64,000 bases of DNA, taken from positions 2,604,001-2,668,000 of the forward strand of contig OZ246975.1 of NCBI GenBank assembly GCA_965232485.1. The letters run 5' to 3'. Under the pieces are notes generated by a model that was not told the origin of the DNA, searched no databases, and saw nothing but the letters and a program-made list of their open reading frames with translations. Of the stretch, positions 54,457 to 63,904 are shown one piece after another. Position 1 is the stretch's first letter; each line of letters opens with the position of its first letter. A program made the translations under genes and the position numbers. The DNA comes from VXPQ01 sp965232485 (lineage in GTDB: Bacteria > Bacteroidota > Rhodothermia > Rhodothermales > VXPQ01).

Positions 54457-57451
54457 ATGCCCACCGACACCTCCGAACGCGGCCTTGAGCGCCTGATCTG
54501 TACGGCGCTGACGGGGGAGCCGTGCGACCCGGCGCCGGAAGGCATGGTGCGGGAGCGTCCGGCAACCTACGGCGCCGCCTGGGTTTGCAGCGATCCCCGC
54601 GACTACGACCGCGAGTTCTGCGTGGACTTGGCGCAGCTATCCGCCTTCCTGCAGGAAACGCAGCCCGAAACAGCCTCTTCGCTGAATCTCTATAACGACA
54701 ATCCGGCCCGGCGCAAATTTCTGGCCCGTCTTGAGGGTTACATCGCCAAGCAAGGAACGATTCATGCGCTGCGCAATGGCGTAAAGCACGGCCCAAACCG
54801 GATCGATCTTTTCTACGGCGCGCCCTCGCCGGAAAATGTTGCTGCGCAGGAGCGCTATCGCAAAAACCGTTTCAGCGTAACCCGCCAGCTTCGATACAGC
54901 CTCGACAACACGCAACTGGCGCTGGACTTGTGCCTGTTCGTCAACGGGCTGCCGATCGCCACCTTCGAGCTGAAAAACAGCTTGACCAAGCAGACCGTGG
55001 AGGATGCGGTCGAACAGTACAAACGGGACCGCAACCCGCGCGAAAAACTTTTCGCGTTCGGGCGCTGCATGGCGCATTTCGCAGTGGACGACCACCAGGT
55101 GCAATTTTGTACGCACCTCAAGGGCAAATCCTCGTGGTTTCTTCCCTTCAACCGAGGGTGGAACGACGGCGCGGGCAATCCGCCCAACCCCAATGGGCTG
55201 AAGACAGACTATTTGTGGAAGGAGATATTCACTCGCGACAGCCTCACCAACATCATAGAGAACTACGCGCAGATCATCGAAACAGGAAACCGGAAAACCG
55301 GGCGCAAGAAGGCCATGCAGATATGGCCCCGCTTCCACCAGCTCGACGTGGTGCGCAGATTGCTGAAGGACGTAGCGCAAAACGGCGCGGGGCGGCGCTA
55401 TCTCATTCAGCACTCCGCCGGAAGCGGCAAGTCGAACTCCATAGCATGGCTGGCGCACCAGCTCACCGAACTTCACAACAATGACGCCCCGATCTTCCAT
55501 TCGATCATCGTCGTAACAGATCGGCGCATTCTGGACCGGCAGATTCGGGATACCATCAAGCAGTTTGCCCAGGTCGGCGCCATCGTAGGCCATGCCGAGC
55601 GATCCGGCAACCTCCGGGAATTCATCGAATCGGGAAAGAAAATCATTATTTCCACGGTGCAGAAATTTCCCTTCATTCTGGACGAGATCGGCGATGAACA
55701 CCGGGATCGCCGTTTCGCCATCGTCATTGACGAAGCGCATTCCAGTCAGGGAGGGCGGACCGCTGCGGCCATGTCGCAGTCGCTTTCCGAACGCGCCGCC
55801 GGCGAGGACGAGACGACCGAGGACAAGATCAACCGGATTATGGAGGCCAAAAAAACTCCTTGCCAACGCCAGTTATTTCGCTTTTACCGCCACGCCCAAG
55901 AACAAAACCCTCGAGGTATTCGGAGAGCGGTCTTCTCAGCCTGACGGAACGGTGAAACACCTGCCTTTCCACAGTTACACGATGAAACAAGCCATCCAGG
56001 AGGGTTTTATCGTGGATGTGCTTGGGCGCTACACCCCGGTCAACAGTTATTACCGCCTTGTCAAAACGATAGAGGACGACCCGAAATTCGACACGCGGCG
56101 CGCCCGGAAGAAACTGCGCCGGTACGTCGAGAACCATGACCACGCCATTCGCCTCAAGGCCGAGATCATGGTGGATCACTTCCACGAACAGGTAATTGAT
56201 CGCAGAAGGATAGGCGGAGAGGCCCGCGCTATGGTCGTGACGGGCAGCATCAAGCGGGCCATCCGGTATTATCGCGCGATCGAAGCGTATTTGCAGGAAC
56301 GCAAAAGCCCGCACCGCGCCATCGTCGCATTTTCCGGCGAACACGAGTACGACGGCGAGAACGTCACCGAAGCTTCTCTGAACGGTTTCTCGTCGAACCA
56401 TATTGCGGACAAGATCAAGGAAGATCCGTACCGTTTCCTGGTCTGCGCGGACAAGTTCCAGACCGGCTACGACGAACCGCTGCTGCACGCCATGTACGTG
56501 GACAAGGTGCTGTCCGGCGTCAAGGCGGTGCAGACGCTTTCCAGACTGAACCGGGCGCACCCGAAGAAATACGACGCCTTCGTACTGGATTTCGTCAACG
56601 ACGCCGATACGATAGAACGGGCCTTTTCGGACTATTATCGCACGACCATTCTCGCCGACGAAACGGATCCGAACAAACTCCACGACCTGCAAGCCGCGCT
56701 GGATGGGTATCAGGTGTACGGACAGGAGGATATCGACGATCTGGTCGAACGTTATCTCGACGGAGCGGAACGCGACAGGCTCGATCCGATTCTCGACCGC
56801 TGCGTGGCGACCTACCGGGAAGAACTGGACGAGGACGGGCAGGTCGATTTCAAGGGCAAGGCGAAAGGGTTTCTTCGAACCTATGAATTTCTTGCCTCCA
56901 TTCTCCCATACACGCAAGCAGAATGGGAGAAAAGATCGATTTTCCTGCATTTCCTTGTTCCCAAATTGCCGGCGCCGATCGAGGAAGACTTATCTAAAGG
57001 CATTCTGGCTTCCATAGATATGGATAGCTACCGTGCGGAGAAACAGGCGACGCAAGCTATACGACTTCCGGACGACGACGCAGAAATCGAGCCGGTCCCC
57101 GCATCGGGCGGTGGTTTCAAATCCGAACCGGAGCTGGATCCGTTATCGATCATCATTCAGGAATTCAACGATCTGTTCGGGGGGATAGCTTGGAAGGATA
57201 CGGATCGGATACAAAAAATGATTACGGAGGACATTCCAGACAGCGTTGCAGAAGATGCGGCGTATCGGAACGCCACGGAAAATTCAGACAAGCAGAATGC
57301 CCGCATCGAACTGGATCAGGCTTTGGCGCGCGTCATGACCTCTATGCTGCAAGACGACACCCAATTGTTCAAGGAATTTCAGGACAACGATTCTTTCCGG
57401 AAATGGCTGTCCGAGAAAGTTTTTGCGCTGACGTACGATCCGGGTGCGTAG
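54457..57451 (+). pseudogene. hsdR: Type I restriction subunit HsdR, broken by an A7 frameshift
   Basis: About 997 residues if read across one shift. Frame 1 from 54457 carries the nuclease motif FELK (170-173), Walker A AGSGKS (321-326) and DEAH (425-428). At 55849-55855 there are seven A bases; reading six instead continues in frame 2 with KKLLANASYFAFTATPKNK to the stop at 57451. Frame 1 alone ends at 55944. A +1 ribosomal or transcriptional slip on A7, phase variation or a sequencing error would each restore the product. The motor domain continues to LSRLNRAHPKKYDAFVLDFVND. Confidence 0.85.
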
Positions 57452-57504
57452 ATTTTTCTGCAGGAGTTCCTCCGCTGCAACGTGAAGCAGGATACTGAAC
57501 CCCC

Positions 57505-57609
57505 ATGAAAATCTATACGCTCGGGAGCGCGGAGATTCTGCCCGTTACGTTGGAAGAAGCCTGGGAATTCTTCTCCAGTCCGCATAATCTTCCGGGGCCG
57601 CGTGTGTAA
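57505..57609 (+). pseudogene. Truncated SRPBCC (START-like) gene
   Basis: A 34-residue frame, MKIYTLGSAEILPVTLEEAW then EFFSSPHNLP, matching the start of SRPBCC proteins of Bacteroidota (EAWxFFSSPxNL), but it stops immediately after. The rest of the gene is absent from the window. It lies between hsdR and the membrane protein and may mark the right edge of inserted DNA. Confidence 0.55.
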
Positions 57610-57665
57610 GACTGGATGTTTTGCCACTGCGGTGGCTGGCTACCTGCTTTCCATGTCACGCTATC

Positions 57666-58553
57666 ATGTGGATGCTTAACAACCGTGAATTAGCCGCTGT
57701 GATCTGGCTCGGTGTGGCTACTCTGTGGGTTCTCTCGACGAAAGGCGGACGCAGAGGTTTTGTCAGGATCGCCACCGCGTTTCTCAAGATACAGATACTG
57801 ATCCCCCTCGTAGCGATGTTGATTTGGGTCGGCTTGGAGCTTTGGGTTGGCGCACGGCTTGCGCTGTGGAACCCCACCCTTGCCAAGAGCACGATCCTGT
57901 GGACACTTGGCTCTGCCGGTGTTCTGTTCTTCAACTGCACGGAAATCGCCTCCGACCCGCCCTTCTTTCGGCAAACGATTGTAGCGACGGTCCGCGTTGC
58001 CGTCTTCGTTGAGTTCTTTGTGAATCTGTATGTCATGAGCCTGCCATTAGAGCTTATAGTGCAGATTATAGTACTTGCACTAAGCCTGATGGTGGCAGTG
58101 GGCGGCCAGAAGCCGGAATACAAGCCTGCAAAGGTATTCCTCGAGTGGGTGCTGGTTGTGATTGGGCTCGCGCTGATCATTTTTTCGGCAAGGCAGGTCT
58201 ACTTGGACTGGCATCAGCTCGACACACGGCGGCTGCTGCTTGAGTTTGCGCTGCCAATCTGGATGACAGTCGGTTTGCTGCCGTTCCTTTACGTCTTCAG
58301 TATCTATCTCGTCTATGATTCGGCGTTTCGTCGCATCAACCGGGAGGCGAAAGATAGACGGTCCCGCTGGCGATCCTGGCTAGCGCTACTGTCTGTCCTG
58401 CACTTCCGCACAGGCGTTGTGCGAAAGTTCCCGGCTTACTTGTATCTGGCTCGTCAACTCAGCGAAGCCCAGACATTCTCCGCTGCAAGAGGCGTGGTCG
58501 GGAAATTGCTCGATAGGCTGAAACGTGCGGAACAGGAAAAGATCGATGATTAA
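57666..58553 (+). CDS. Hypothetical membrane protein, six or seven helices
   Basis: 295 residues from the ATG at 57666. Hydrophobic helices lie at about residues 9-22, 42-62, 74-90, 110-145 (two), 160-180 and 195-225, then a basic soluble tail with KDRRSRWRSWLALLSVL. No motif I can name. The tail ends LLDRLKRAEQEKIDD. It is followed by a small soluble gene 44 bases downstream. Its place at the edge of a defence island makes a defence role possible, but this is only positional. Confidence 0.6.
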   Translation: MWMLNNRELAAVIWLGVATLWVLSTKGGRRGFVRIATAFLKIQILIPLVAMLIWVGLELWVGARLALWNPTLAKSTILWTLGSAGVLFFNCTEIASDPPFFRQTIVATVRVAVFVEFFVNLYVMSLPLELIVQIIVLALSLMVAVGGQKPEYKPAKVFLEWVLVVIGLALIIFSARQVYLDWHQLDTRRLLLEFALPIWMTVGLLPFLYVFSIYLVYDSAFRRINREAKDRRSRWRSWLALLSVLHFRTGVVRKFPAYLYLARQLSEAQTFSAARGVVGKLLDRLKRAEQEKIDD

Positions 58554-58597
58554 GGAACGACTAAGGCGCTACACTGGCTCCCAAGAGTTAGACGACG

Positions 58598-58972
58598 ATG
58601 GCCGATGGCTGGGACCGCCGGGAGTTCGCGGCAACGATTGATGCTCTACACTGGTTGGCGACCTGTCAGATGGGATGGTATCGAAGAGACGACCGCTACC
58701 GCAATGATATGCTCAATATCCTCAGCGATAAATTTATGCGCCAGGGGTTGCCCCAGAAATCTGGGATCACGCTACATGTCGCCAAAGACGACCAGTCATG
58801 GTATGCGTGGCGGCGGACTGTGACAGGCTGGTGCTTTGTGATCGGAGCCGCCGGACCACCGCCCGATGAGTGGAAACATGGTGGCCCGGAGCCCCCGCAA
58901 GGCTTTCCAGGCAAAGATCCTGCATGGGGCAACGGACCGTTCTCCGATCAGGTCAATCGCAATTGGAGGTAA
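58598..58972 (+). CDS. Hypothetical 124-residue protein
   Basis: Starts MADGWDRREFAATIDALHWL and is rich in Trp, with WYRRDDRYRND, GITLHVAKDDQSWYAW and a Pro/Gly-rich tail (PPPDEWKHGGPEPPQGFPG). No family recognised. It follows the membrane gene and precedes the tRNA by 78 bases. The unusual aromatic content argues for a real protein, not a chance frame. Confidence 0.5.
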   Translation: MADGWDRREFAATIDALHWLATCQMGWYRRDDRYRNDMLNILSDKFMRQGLPQKSGITLHVAKDDQSWYAWRRTVTGWCFVIGAAGPPPDEWKHGGPEPPQGFPGKDPAWGNGPFSDQVNRNWR

Positions 58973-59050
58973 CCGATGCCATCAACTCGTGATTGTCCCC
59001 GCTTGCAGCGACAAATCCCCGATCCTCCCCACCCGGATCAAAAGAAACAG

Positions 59051-59124
59051 TGGCGCGGGAGAGACTCGAACTCTCGACCTTACGATTATGAGTCGTACGC
59101 TCTAACCTGCTGAGCTACCGCGCC
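59051..59124 (-). tRNA. tRNA-Met (anticodon CAT), elongator type
   Basis: On the minus strand the 5' end is GGCGCGG at 59124-59118, and the matching CCGCGCC is at 59058-59052 with discriminator A at 59051. The anticodon arm TACGACTCATAATCGTA has anticodon CAT; the D-loop region TAGCTCAGCAGGTTAGAGC and T-arm GAGAGTTCGAGTCTCTC are normal. CCA is not encoded. Similarity of the anticodon arm to elongator Met favours Met over lysidine-type Ile. Its 3' end faces the defence island. Confidence 0.93.
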
Positions 59125-59358
59125 GGACTTGCCGGGGCGCATTATACGACAGACGCCCGCGAGGGTTCGGGCAGATTGCAAGGGCGTATGCCGCATATCG
59201 GTTCGCTTCGTACATTGGGTTGTGTTCGTCGCCCGCCTCGCGGCGTCGCCGCAAGCGGTCGTCCGCCTCGCGGCAGCGTCGCAGGCTGTCGCCCGGGCGC
59301 CGGACGCCGCCGTTTTCGCGCCCTGTCGTTTTTGCACTCCATCCGATCCTTCCCGGCC
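59125..59358. other. Intergenic region with degenerate tandem repeats
   Basis: About 234 bases between tRNA-Met and holB. The bases 59225-59310 hold two to three imperfect units based on CGCCTCGCGGC and GTCGC. No gene or promoter is clear. Confidence 0.4.
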
Positions 59359-60555
59359 ATGTCCTGGACTTCCGTCATTGGTCAGCCGCGCGCCCTGAAC
59401 GCCTTGCGCCGCACCATATCCACCGACCGGATCGCCCATGCCTGGTTGTTTTACGGCCCGTCGGGCGCCGGCAAGCGGGCCGCGGCCATAGAATACGGGA
59501 AGGCGCTGCTTTGCGACGAGGGGGGCGAGGAGGCCTGCGGCGTTTGTTCGCCGTGCGTCAAGGTGGGCCGGATGGTGCATCCCGATCTGCATTTCCTGAT
59601 GCCGCACCCGTCGGACGCCGACCCTGCGGACGTGGCCGAGCGCCGCAGGCTCGTTGGTCAGAATCCGTATGTGGCGGTGGATTTCGTGCGGCGGCCCTTC
59701 CTGGACGATCCGTCTCGTTCTTCCAACAAACAGGCGATCTACACCGTTGCGCGCGTTCAGGAGGAGATGTGCCGGGCCATGAGTTTTCAGGCCGTGGAGG
59801 GAGGCTACAAAGTGGCTATCGTCAGCGATGCGGATGCTTTGCGCATGGACGCCGCCAACATGTTTCTGAAGATGCTGGAGGAGCCGCCGCCGAAGACCGT
59901 GTTCATACTCGCCACCAGCCGTCCCGACCGCATTCTGCCCACCATTCTTTCCCGTTGCCGTCGCCTGCGGTTCGATCCGCTGCTCCCGGAGGCTATCGAA
60001 CAGGCGCTTGTGGAGCGGGAAGGCGTAGCCCCGGAACTTGCCGCCACGCTGGCCCGGATGGCGGACGGATCGTACGCCGCCGGGCTTGATCTGGCGCAAA
60101 ACGAGGATTTGCGCGCCTTGCGGGAACTGGCGCTGGATTTTGCGCGGGCGGCGTACAGCCGGAATGTCGGGAGAATAACCGATATAACGGAGCAGATCGG
60201 ACGATTCGGGCGCGACCGGGTGGGGCATGTGCTGGAATTGCTCCTCCAATGGATTCGCGACCTTATGCTCTACCGGACGATGGGCGAAGCGGCTTCGCTG
60301 GTCAATGTGGACCAGACGAAAGCCATTGCGGATTTCGTCGCGGGTCTTCCCCGGGCCGACGTCGAAGCCATGGCGTCGATCATTGAGGAAGCGATCACGC
60401 TGGTCCGAAGCAACGTGCATGTCCCCCTGACCTTGACCGTGCTGGCCGGGGCGCTGGGCGAGGCCATGCGCGGATCGCATTCCGGCTCGTTGTATGTGCC
60501 GCTGAGCGATGCGTACGGCAGCCCGGAAGCATCCCTGCAGAGGAGGACGGGATAG
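59359..60555 (+). CDS. holB: DNA polymerase III subunit delta prime (HolB)
   Basis: 398 residues from the ATG at 59359; an in-frame extension upstream covers repeat DNA. VIGQPRALNALRRTISTDRIAHAWLFYGPSGAGKRAAA gives the clamp-loader start with Walker A. CGVCSPCVKV is the zinc-binding module, VAIVSDADALRMDAANMFLKMLEEPP and ILATSRPDRILPTILSRC (SRC motif) are diagnostic. It is part of the sliding-clamp loader. A short gap precedes the isomerase-like gene; together they are transcribed away from tRNA-Met. Confidence 0.9.
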   Translation: MSWTSVIGQPRALNALRRTISTDRIAHAWLFYGPSGAGKRAAAIEYGKALLCDEGGEEACGVCSPCVKVGRMVHPDLHFLMPHPSDADPADVAERRRLVGQNPYVAVDFVRRPFLDDPSRSSNKQAIYTVARVQEEMCRAMSFQAVEGGYKVAIVSDADALRMDAANMFLKMLEEPPPKTVFILATSRPDRILPTILSRCRRLRFDPLLPEAIEQALVEREGVAPELAATLARMADGSYAAGLDLAQNEDLRALRELALDFARAAYSRNVGRITDITEQIGRFGRDRVGHVLELLLQWIRDLMLYRTMGEAASLVNVDQTKAIADFVAGLPRADVEAMASIIEEAITLVRSNVHVPLTLTVLAGALGEAMRGSHSGSLYVPLSDAYGSPEASLQRRTG

Positions 60556-60579
60556 ATAGCCATTTCCACCGTGCGCTTT

Positions 60580-62175
60580 ATGGATTCCGTACGCAACGAA
60601 ACCCTGTATCTGACGGCGAGCGGAGACTTGCGGCTTGCCGCCAACCGGATGTGCTGGCCCGCGCAACAGGCCCTTGAAACGGCGCTCGTCCGGGCGGTGG
60701 AATCCATGGGATACGGGGTGGACAGAAGGCCCGCCTTCGATGCGGGCAAGGGGCATGGTTTTCTGGACAGTCAGCGCATGGGGCTGGAGACCTTTGCGGA
60801 AATGGACCCGGAGCGCCCGCTCATGGTGGCCTGCGCCGCCTGGCAGTATTCGCACCACGTATTGCCGGGGTTGACTACGCACAGGGGACCCATTCTGACG
60901 GTGGCCAACTGGAGCGGACAATGGCCCGGCCTGGTGGGCATGCTAAACCTCAACGGCAGCCTGACCAAGGCGGGCGTCCCGTATTCGACGCTTTGGGGAG
61001 AAGAAGTGACCGATTCCGCGTTCATGGAGCGGCTGCGAACCTGGCTTGCGGACGGCGCCCTCGCGCACGATGCGAGCCATGTCCGCCCGGCGCCCGATCT
61101 TCCCGACCCTGTCGCCGTGTCCGCCGGGCGGGGCGTCGCTCGCGGCCTTGCGCGCCGCAAAGCCATTCTGGGCGTGTTCGACGAGGGGTGCATGGGGATG
61201 TACAATGCGATCATTCCGGACCATTTGCTCCATCCGACGGGCATTTTCAAGGAACGCCTGAGCCAGAGCGCCCTGTACTACGAAACGTTGCGCGTATCCG
61301 ACGACGAGGCGGACCGGTGCCGGGCATGGCTCGCCGGGCGGGGCATGACGTTCCGGACCGGGCCCGACCCCGCCGCGGACCTGACAGACGAGCAGATTCG
61401 CTTGCAACTCAAGATGTATATCGCTGCGTTGCGCGTCGCGGACGATTTCGGGTGCGACGCGATCGGCATTCAGTATCAGCAGGGTCTGAAGGATTTGCTT
61501 CCGGCTTCGGACCTGGCCGAAGGGCTTCTGAACAATACGGAACGCCCTCCGGCGTACGCCCGCGACGGCCGCCGCGAACTTTTTCCGGGCCGCGCCCTGC
61601 CGCATTTCAATGAAGTGGACGAGTGCGCTGGCGTGGATGCGCTGGTGACCCACCGCGTATGGCGCGCCCTCGGCTACGACCCCGAAACGACGCTCCACGA
61701 CGTTCGCTGGGGCGCTCCGTACGGCGATCAATATGTGTGGGCGTTCGAAATTTCCGGCGCGGCGCCCCCGAAGCATTTTATTGGGGGATATGCGGGGGCG
61801 TCGAGCGAGCGGCAGCCGCTTATGTATTTCCGGCTGGGCGGGGGTTCGGTGAAGGGGGTCTGCAAGCCCGGCGATATAGTATGGAGCCGTATTTTCGTGG
61901 AAGAGGATCGGCTCAAGGCGGACCTGGGGCGGGCGTCTGTGGCGGCTTTGCCCAGAGAGGAAACGGAGCGCCGATGGCAGGCTACGACTTCGCAATGGCC
62001 CATTATGCACGCCGTGCTGCATGGCGTGACGCGGGATCAGATGATGGCCCGCCACAAATCGAACCATATCCAGGTGGCGTACGCGCCGTCGGCGGAGGCT
62101 GCGGACCGGGCGCTTGCCGCCAAGACGGCGGCGTTCGCGGAAATGGGAATCGAGACGTACTGGTGCGGAGTGTGA
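60580..62175 (+). CDS. L-fucose isomerase-like protein
   Basis: 531 residues from the ATG at 60580; a GTG nine bases upstream is equally possible. The segments LGVFDEGCMGMYNAIIPDHLLH, DAIGIQYQQGLKD, FNEVDECAGVDALVTHRVW and the final ARHKSNHIQVAYAPS fit the fucose/arabinose isomerase fold, in which Glu, Asp and His bind a divalent metal. EGCMGMYN and NEVDE carry the likely metal ligands. Substrate is uncertain. It follows holB by 24 bases. Confidence 0.65.
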   Translation: MDSVRNETLYLTASGDLRLAANRMCWPAQQALETALVRAVESMGYGVDRRPAFDAGKGHGFLDSQRMGLETFAEMDPERPLMVACAAWQYSHHVLPGLTTHRGPILTVANWSGQWPGLVGMLNLNGSLTKAGVPYSTLWGEEVTDSAFMERLRTWLADGALAHDASHVRPAPDLPDPVAVSAGRGVARGLARRKAILGVFDEGCMGMYNAIIPDHLLHPTGIFKERLSQSALYYETLRVSDDEADRCRAWLAGRGMTFRTGPDPAADLTDEQIRLQLKMYIAALRVADDFGCDAIGIQYQQGLKDLLPASDLAEGLLNNTERPPAYARDGRRELFPGRALPHFNEVDECAGVDALVTHRVWRALGYDPETTLHDVRWGAPYGDQYVWAFEISGAAPPKHFIGGYAGASSERQPLMYFRLGGGSVKGVCKPGDIVWSRIFVEEDRLKADLGRASVAALPREETERRWQATTSQWPIMHAVLHGVTRDQMMARHKSNHIQVAYAPSAEAADRALAAKTAAFAEMGIETYWCGV

Positions 62176-62212
62176 GGGAGGCGGGCCTTGCCGCTCGCTC
62201 TCGCCGCAGCCC

Positions 62213-62611
62213 CTACCGGATCAGGTCTTCGATATCCATCCGTTCGATATCCCCGGCAAGGTCCTCGGGTTGCGGTCGCGAAAGAGCGAGGATGGCCGAG
62301 TGGGGAATGATGAGGTAATCCCGCCCGTTGAATTTGATCTCGACCGCCTCTTTTTTGAGAAAGAAGGCGTGATCGCCCGGCTGCGCCTGCAAGGGCAGGT
62401 AGCGCACCGAATCGCGGTTGGCGCTCCAGGGTTCGCCGGTATAGTCAGGGTTCGGCATCACATAGCCCGGCCCCACCTTTTCGACCCGGCCTATCCGGAC
62501 GTCCTGGCGTTCGGCTACGGACGCCGGAAGCACCAGCCCGGCTTCCGTGTGCGTTTCGCCCTCTTCGGGAGCGATGAGGACGCGGTCTCCTGCAACAATC
62601 AGTTCACTCAT
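62213..62611 (-). CDS. GroES-like (cpn10) co-chaperonin
   Basis: 132 residues, longer than canonical GroES (about 95). VAGDRVLIAPEEGETHTEAGLVLP is the first strand and mobile loop; VEKVGPGYVMPNP and KKEAVEIKFNGRDYLIIPHSAILAL are the later blocks. An extra loop at about residues 52-75 and a C-terminal tail (PEDLAGDIERMDIEDLIR) explain the extra length. No groEL is adjacent, so it may be a paralog with a different partner. Lies in opposite orientation to the isomerase-like gene. Confidence 0.75.
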   Translation of the reverse strand: MSELIVAGDRVLIAPEEGETHTEAGLVLPASVAERQDVRIGRVEKVGPGYVMPNPDYTGEPWSANRDSVRYLPLQAQPGDHAFFLKKEAVEIKFNGRDYLIIPHSAILALSRPQPEDLAGDIERMDIEDLIR

Positions 62612-62693
62612 AACGGAAAAGTATGCACAGGAACGAATATCGTTCCGGCTGTCGTTTCATGCGATGTAATGGAGGCGACTGCAACAGGGAGAT

Positions 62694-63884
62694 TCAGCGT
62701 TTGCGCAGGCGCCGGAGTTCTTCCGCGTACCGATCCAGAATCCGATCGCGGTTGTAGAACGCCGCTCGCTTCGCGGCGTTCGCTTGCCATGCGGCGTATT
62801 CCCGCTTGTCTACGGATGCAAGCAGGGCGGGCAGGTTTTTCGCCTCCGGCCATGCGTATAGCCGTCCCGGGCGGTGCGCCGTCATTTCTGCGCCCAGCGG
62901 GCTGTCCGCGTCGCACACGGCGAGGACGGGCGTGCCGGCCGCAAGCGCCGGAATCAGTTTGGAAGGGAGAAAAGACCCGCCCGCGCCCACGCGTTCCGGA
63001 ATGACCGCGAAATCCGTTTCGTGGAGCGCCCGGGCCAGTTCTTGCTCGTCCGACAGGCCCCGTACGTCGAATCGCTTGTCGCCCGTCTCGCGCACCCATT
63101 GCCTGAGTGCGCCCGCTCCGCTGCCCTCGGCCTGGATCCGAAATGCGAACGGGGCGTCGCTTCGGTGCAGGATGCGGCATAGTTCGAGCAGATTTTGTTT
63201 CGCGCCCAGATTCCCGGAATACAGGAGACGCACGGGGGAGGCGGGGCCTTGCGCGTTCGGCGCGGGGCGCAGGTGGCGGGCCAGCGATGCGTGCAGCCAG
63301 TTTGGCATGTAGCGGATTGGTTGATTGCGCCGCCTTCGGGATTCCAGCTGTTCGACCATGGCGGGCGAAATGGCGCTCCACGCATCGGCCTCGTTGAAGA
63401 GCGCATCTTGCACCCGAACCATCCAGTTTCCTTGTCCGATGCCCCCGACCTGCGCGGCTTCGGCAGGCAAATCCTGTACGTTCAGCCACAAGGGGAGGCC
63501 GGTTTTTCGGCGGCAGGCGGCGGCGTAGGCCACCGCGCCCAGCAAGGGGCAAAAGACCATCAGGGCGTCGTAGTCGCGGCGGCGGGGCAGGCGGCGCATC
63601 AGGGATGCAAAGAAGGAGCCTTCGTAGAGCAGCCGTTCGCGGAGCGCCTGCGGGTTTCGGGGAATGTACAGCCCGAATCGCTCGATGCGTACGCCCCGCC
63701 GCGTTTCGGACCGGATGCGCAAGCCGTTTTCGCCCGATTTGTCGCGCCATTCGGGGTAGTAGGACGTTGCGCATCGCACCGTCACCTCGAAACCGCGCTC
63801 GGCCAGCCCGTAGCACAGGTCGCTGAAGAGTACGCCGCCCCCGAGGTCCGGTTCGAAAACATTGACGATGACAAGCAGGCGCAT
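62694..63884 (-). CDS. Glycosyltransferase family 4-type (WbuB-like)
   Basis: 396 residues from the ATG at 63884. MRLLVIVNVFEPDLGGGVLFSDLCYGLAERGFEVTV is the GT-B N-terminal fold; LWLNVQDLPAEAAQVGG is typical of WbuB-like enzymes; RLLYSGNLGAKQNLLELC and the block FAVIPERVGAGGSFLPSKLIPALAAGTPVLAV hold the donor site (E-x7-E type). Likely transfers a sugar in O-antigen or exopolysaccharide synthesis at the inner membrane. It follows a membrane gene whose end is visible at 63905, so it sits in a polysaccharide cluster that continues outside the window. Confidence 0.85.
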   Translation of the reverse strand: MRLLVIVNVFEPDLGGGVLFSDLCYGLAERGFEVTVRCATSYYPEWRDKSGENGLRIRSETRRGVRIERFGLYIPRNPQALRERLLYEGSFFASLMRRLPRRRDYDALMVFCPLLGAVAYAAACRRKTGLPLWLNVQDLPAEAAQVGGIGQGNWMVRVQDALFNEADAWSAISPAMVEQLESRRRRNQPIRYMPNWLHASLARHLRPAPNAQGPASPVRLLYSGNLGAKQNLLELCRILHRSDAPFAFRIQAEGSGAGALRQWVRETGDKRFDVRGLSDEQELARALHETDFAVIPERVGAGGSFLPSKLIPALAAGTPVLAVCDADSPLGAEMTAHRPGRLYAWPEAKNLPALLASVDKREYAAWQANAAKRAAFYNRDRILDRYAEELRRLRKR

Positions 63885-63904
63885 GGTCAGGCGGCGGCAA
63901 ACGA

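Noticed and set aside
46592..58972. Prophage or integrative element carrying the defence island
   Set aside because: No integrase, structural phage gene or paired attachment repeat was seen within the window, so no such element is called.
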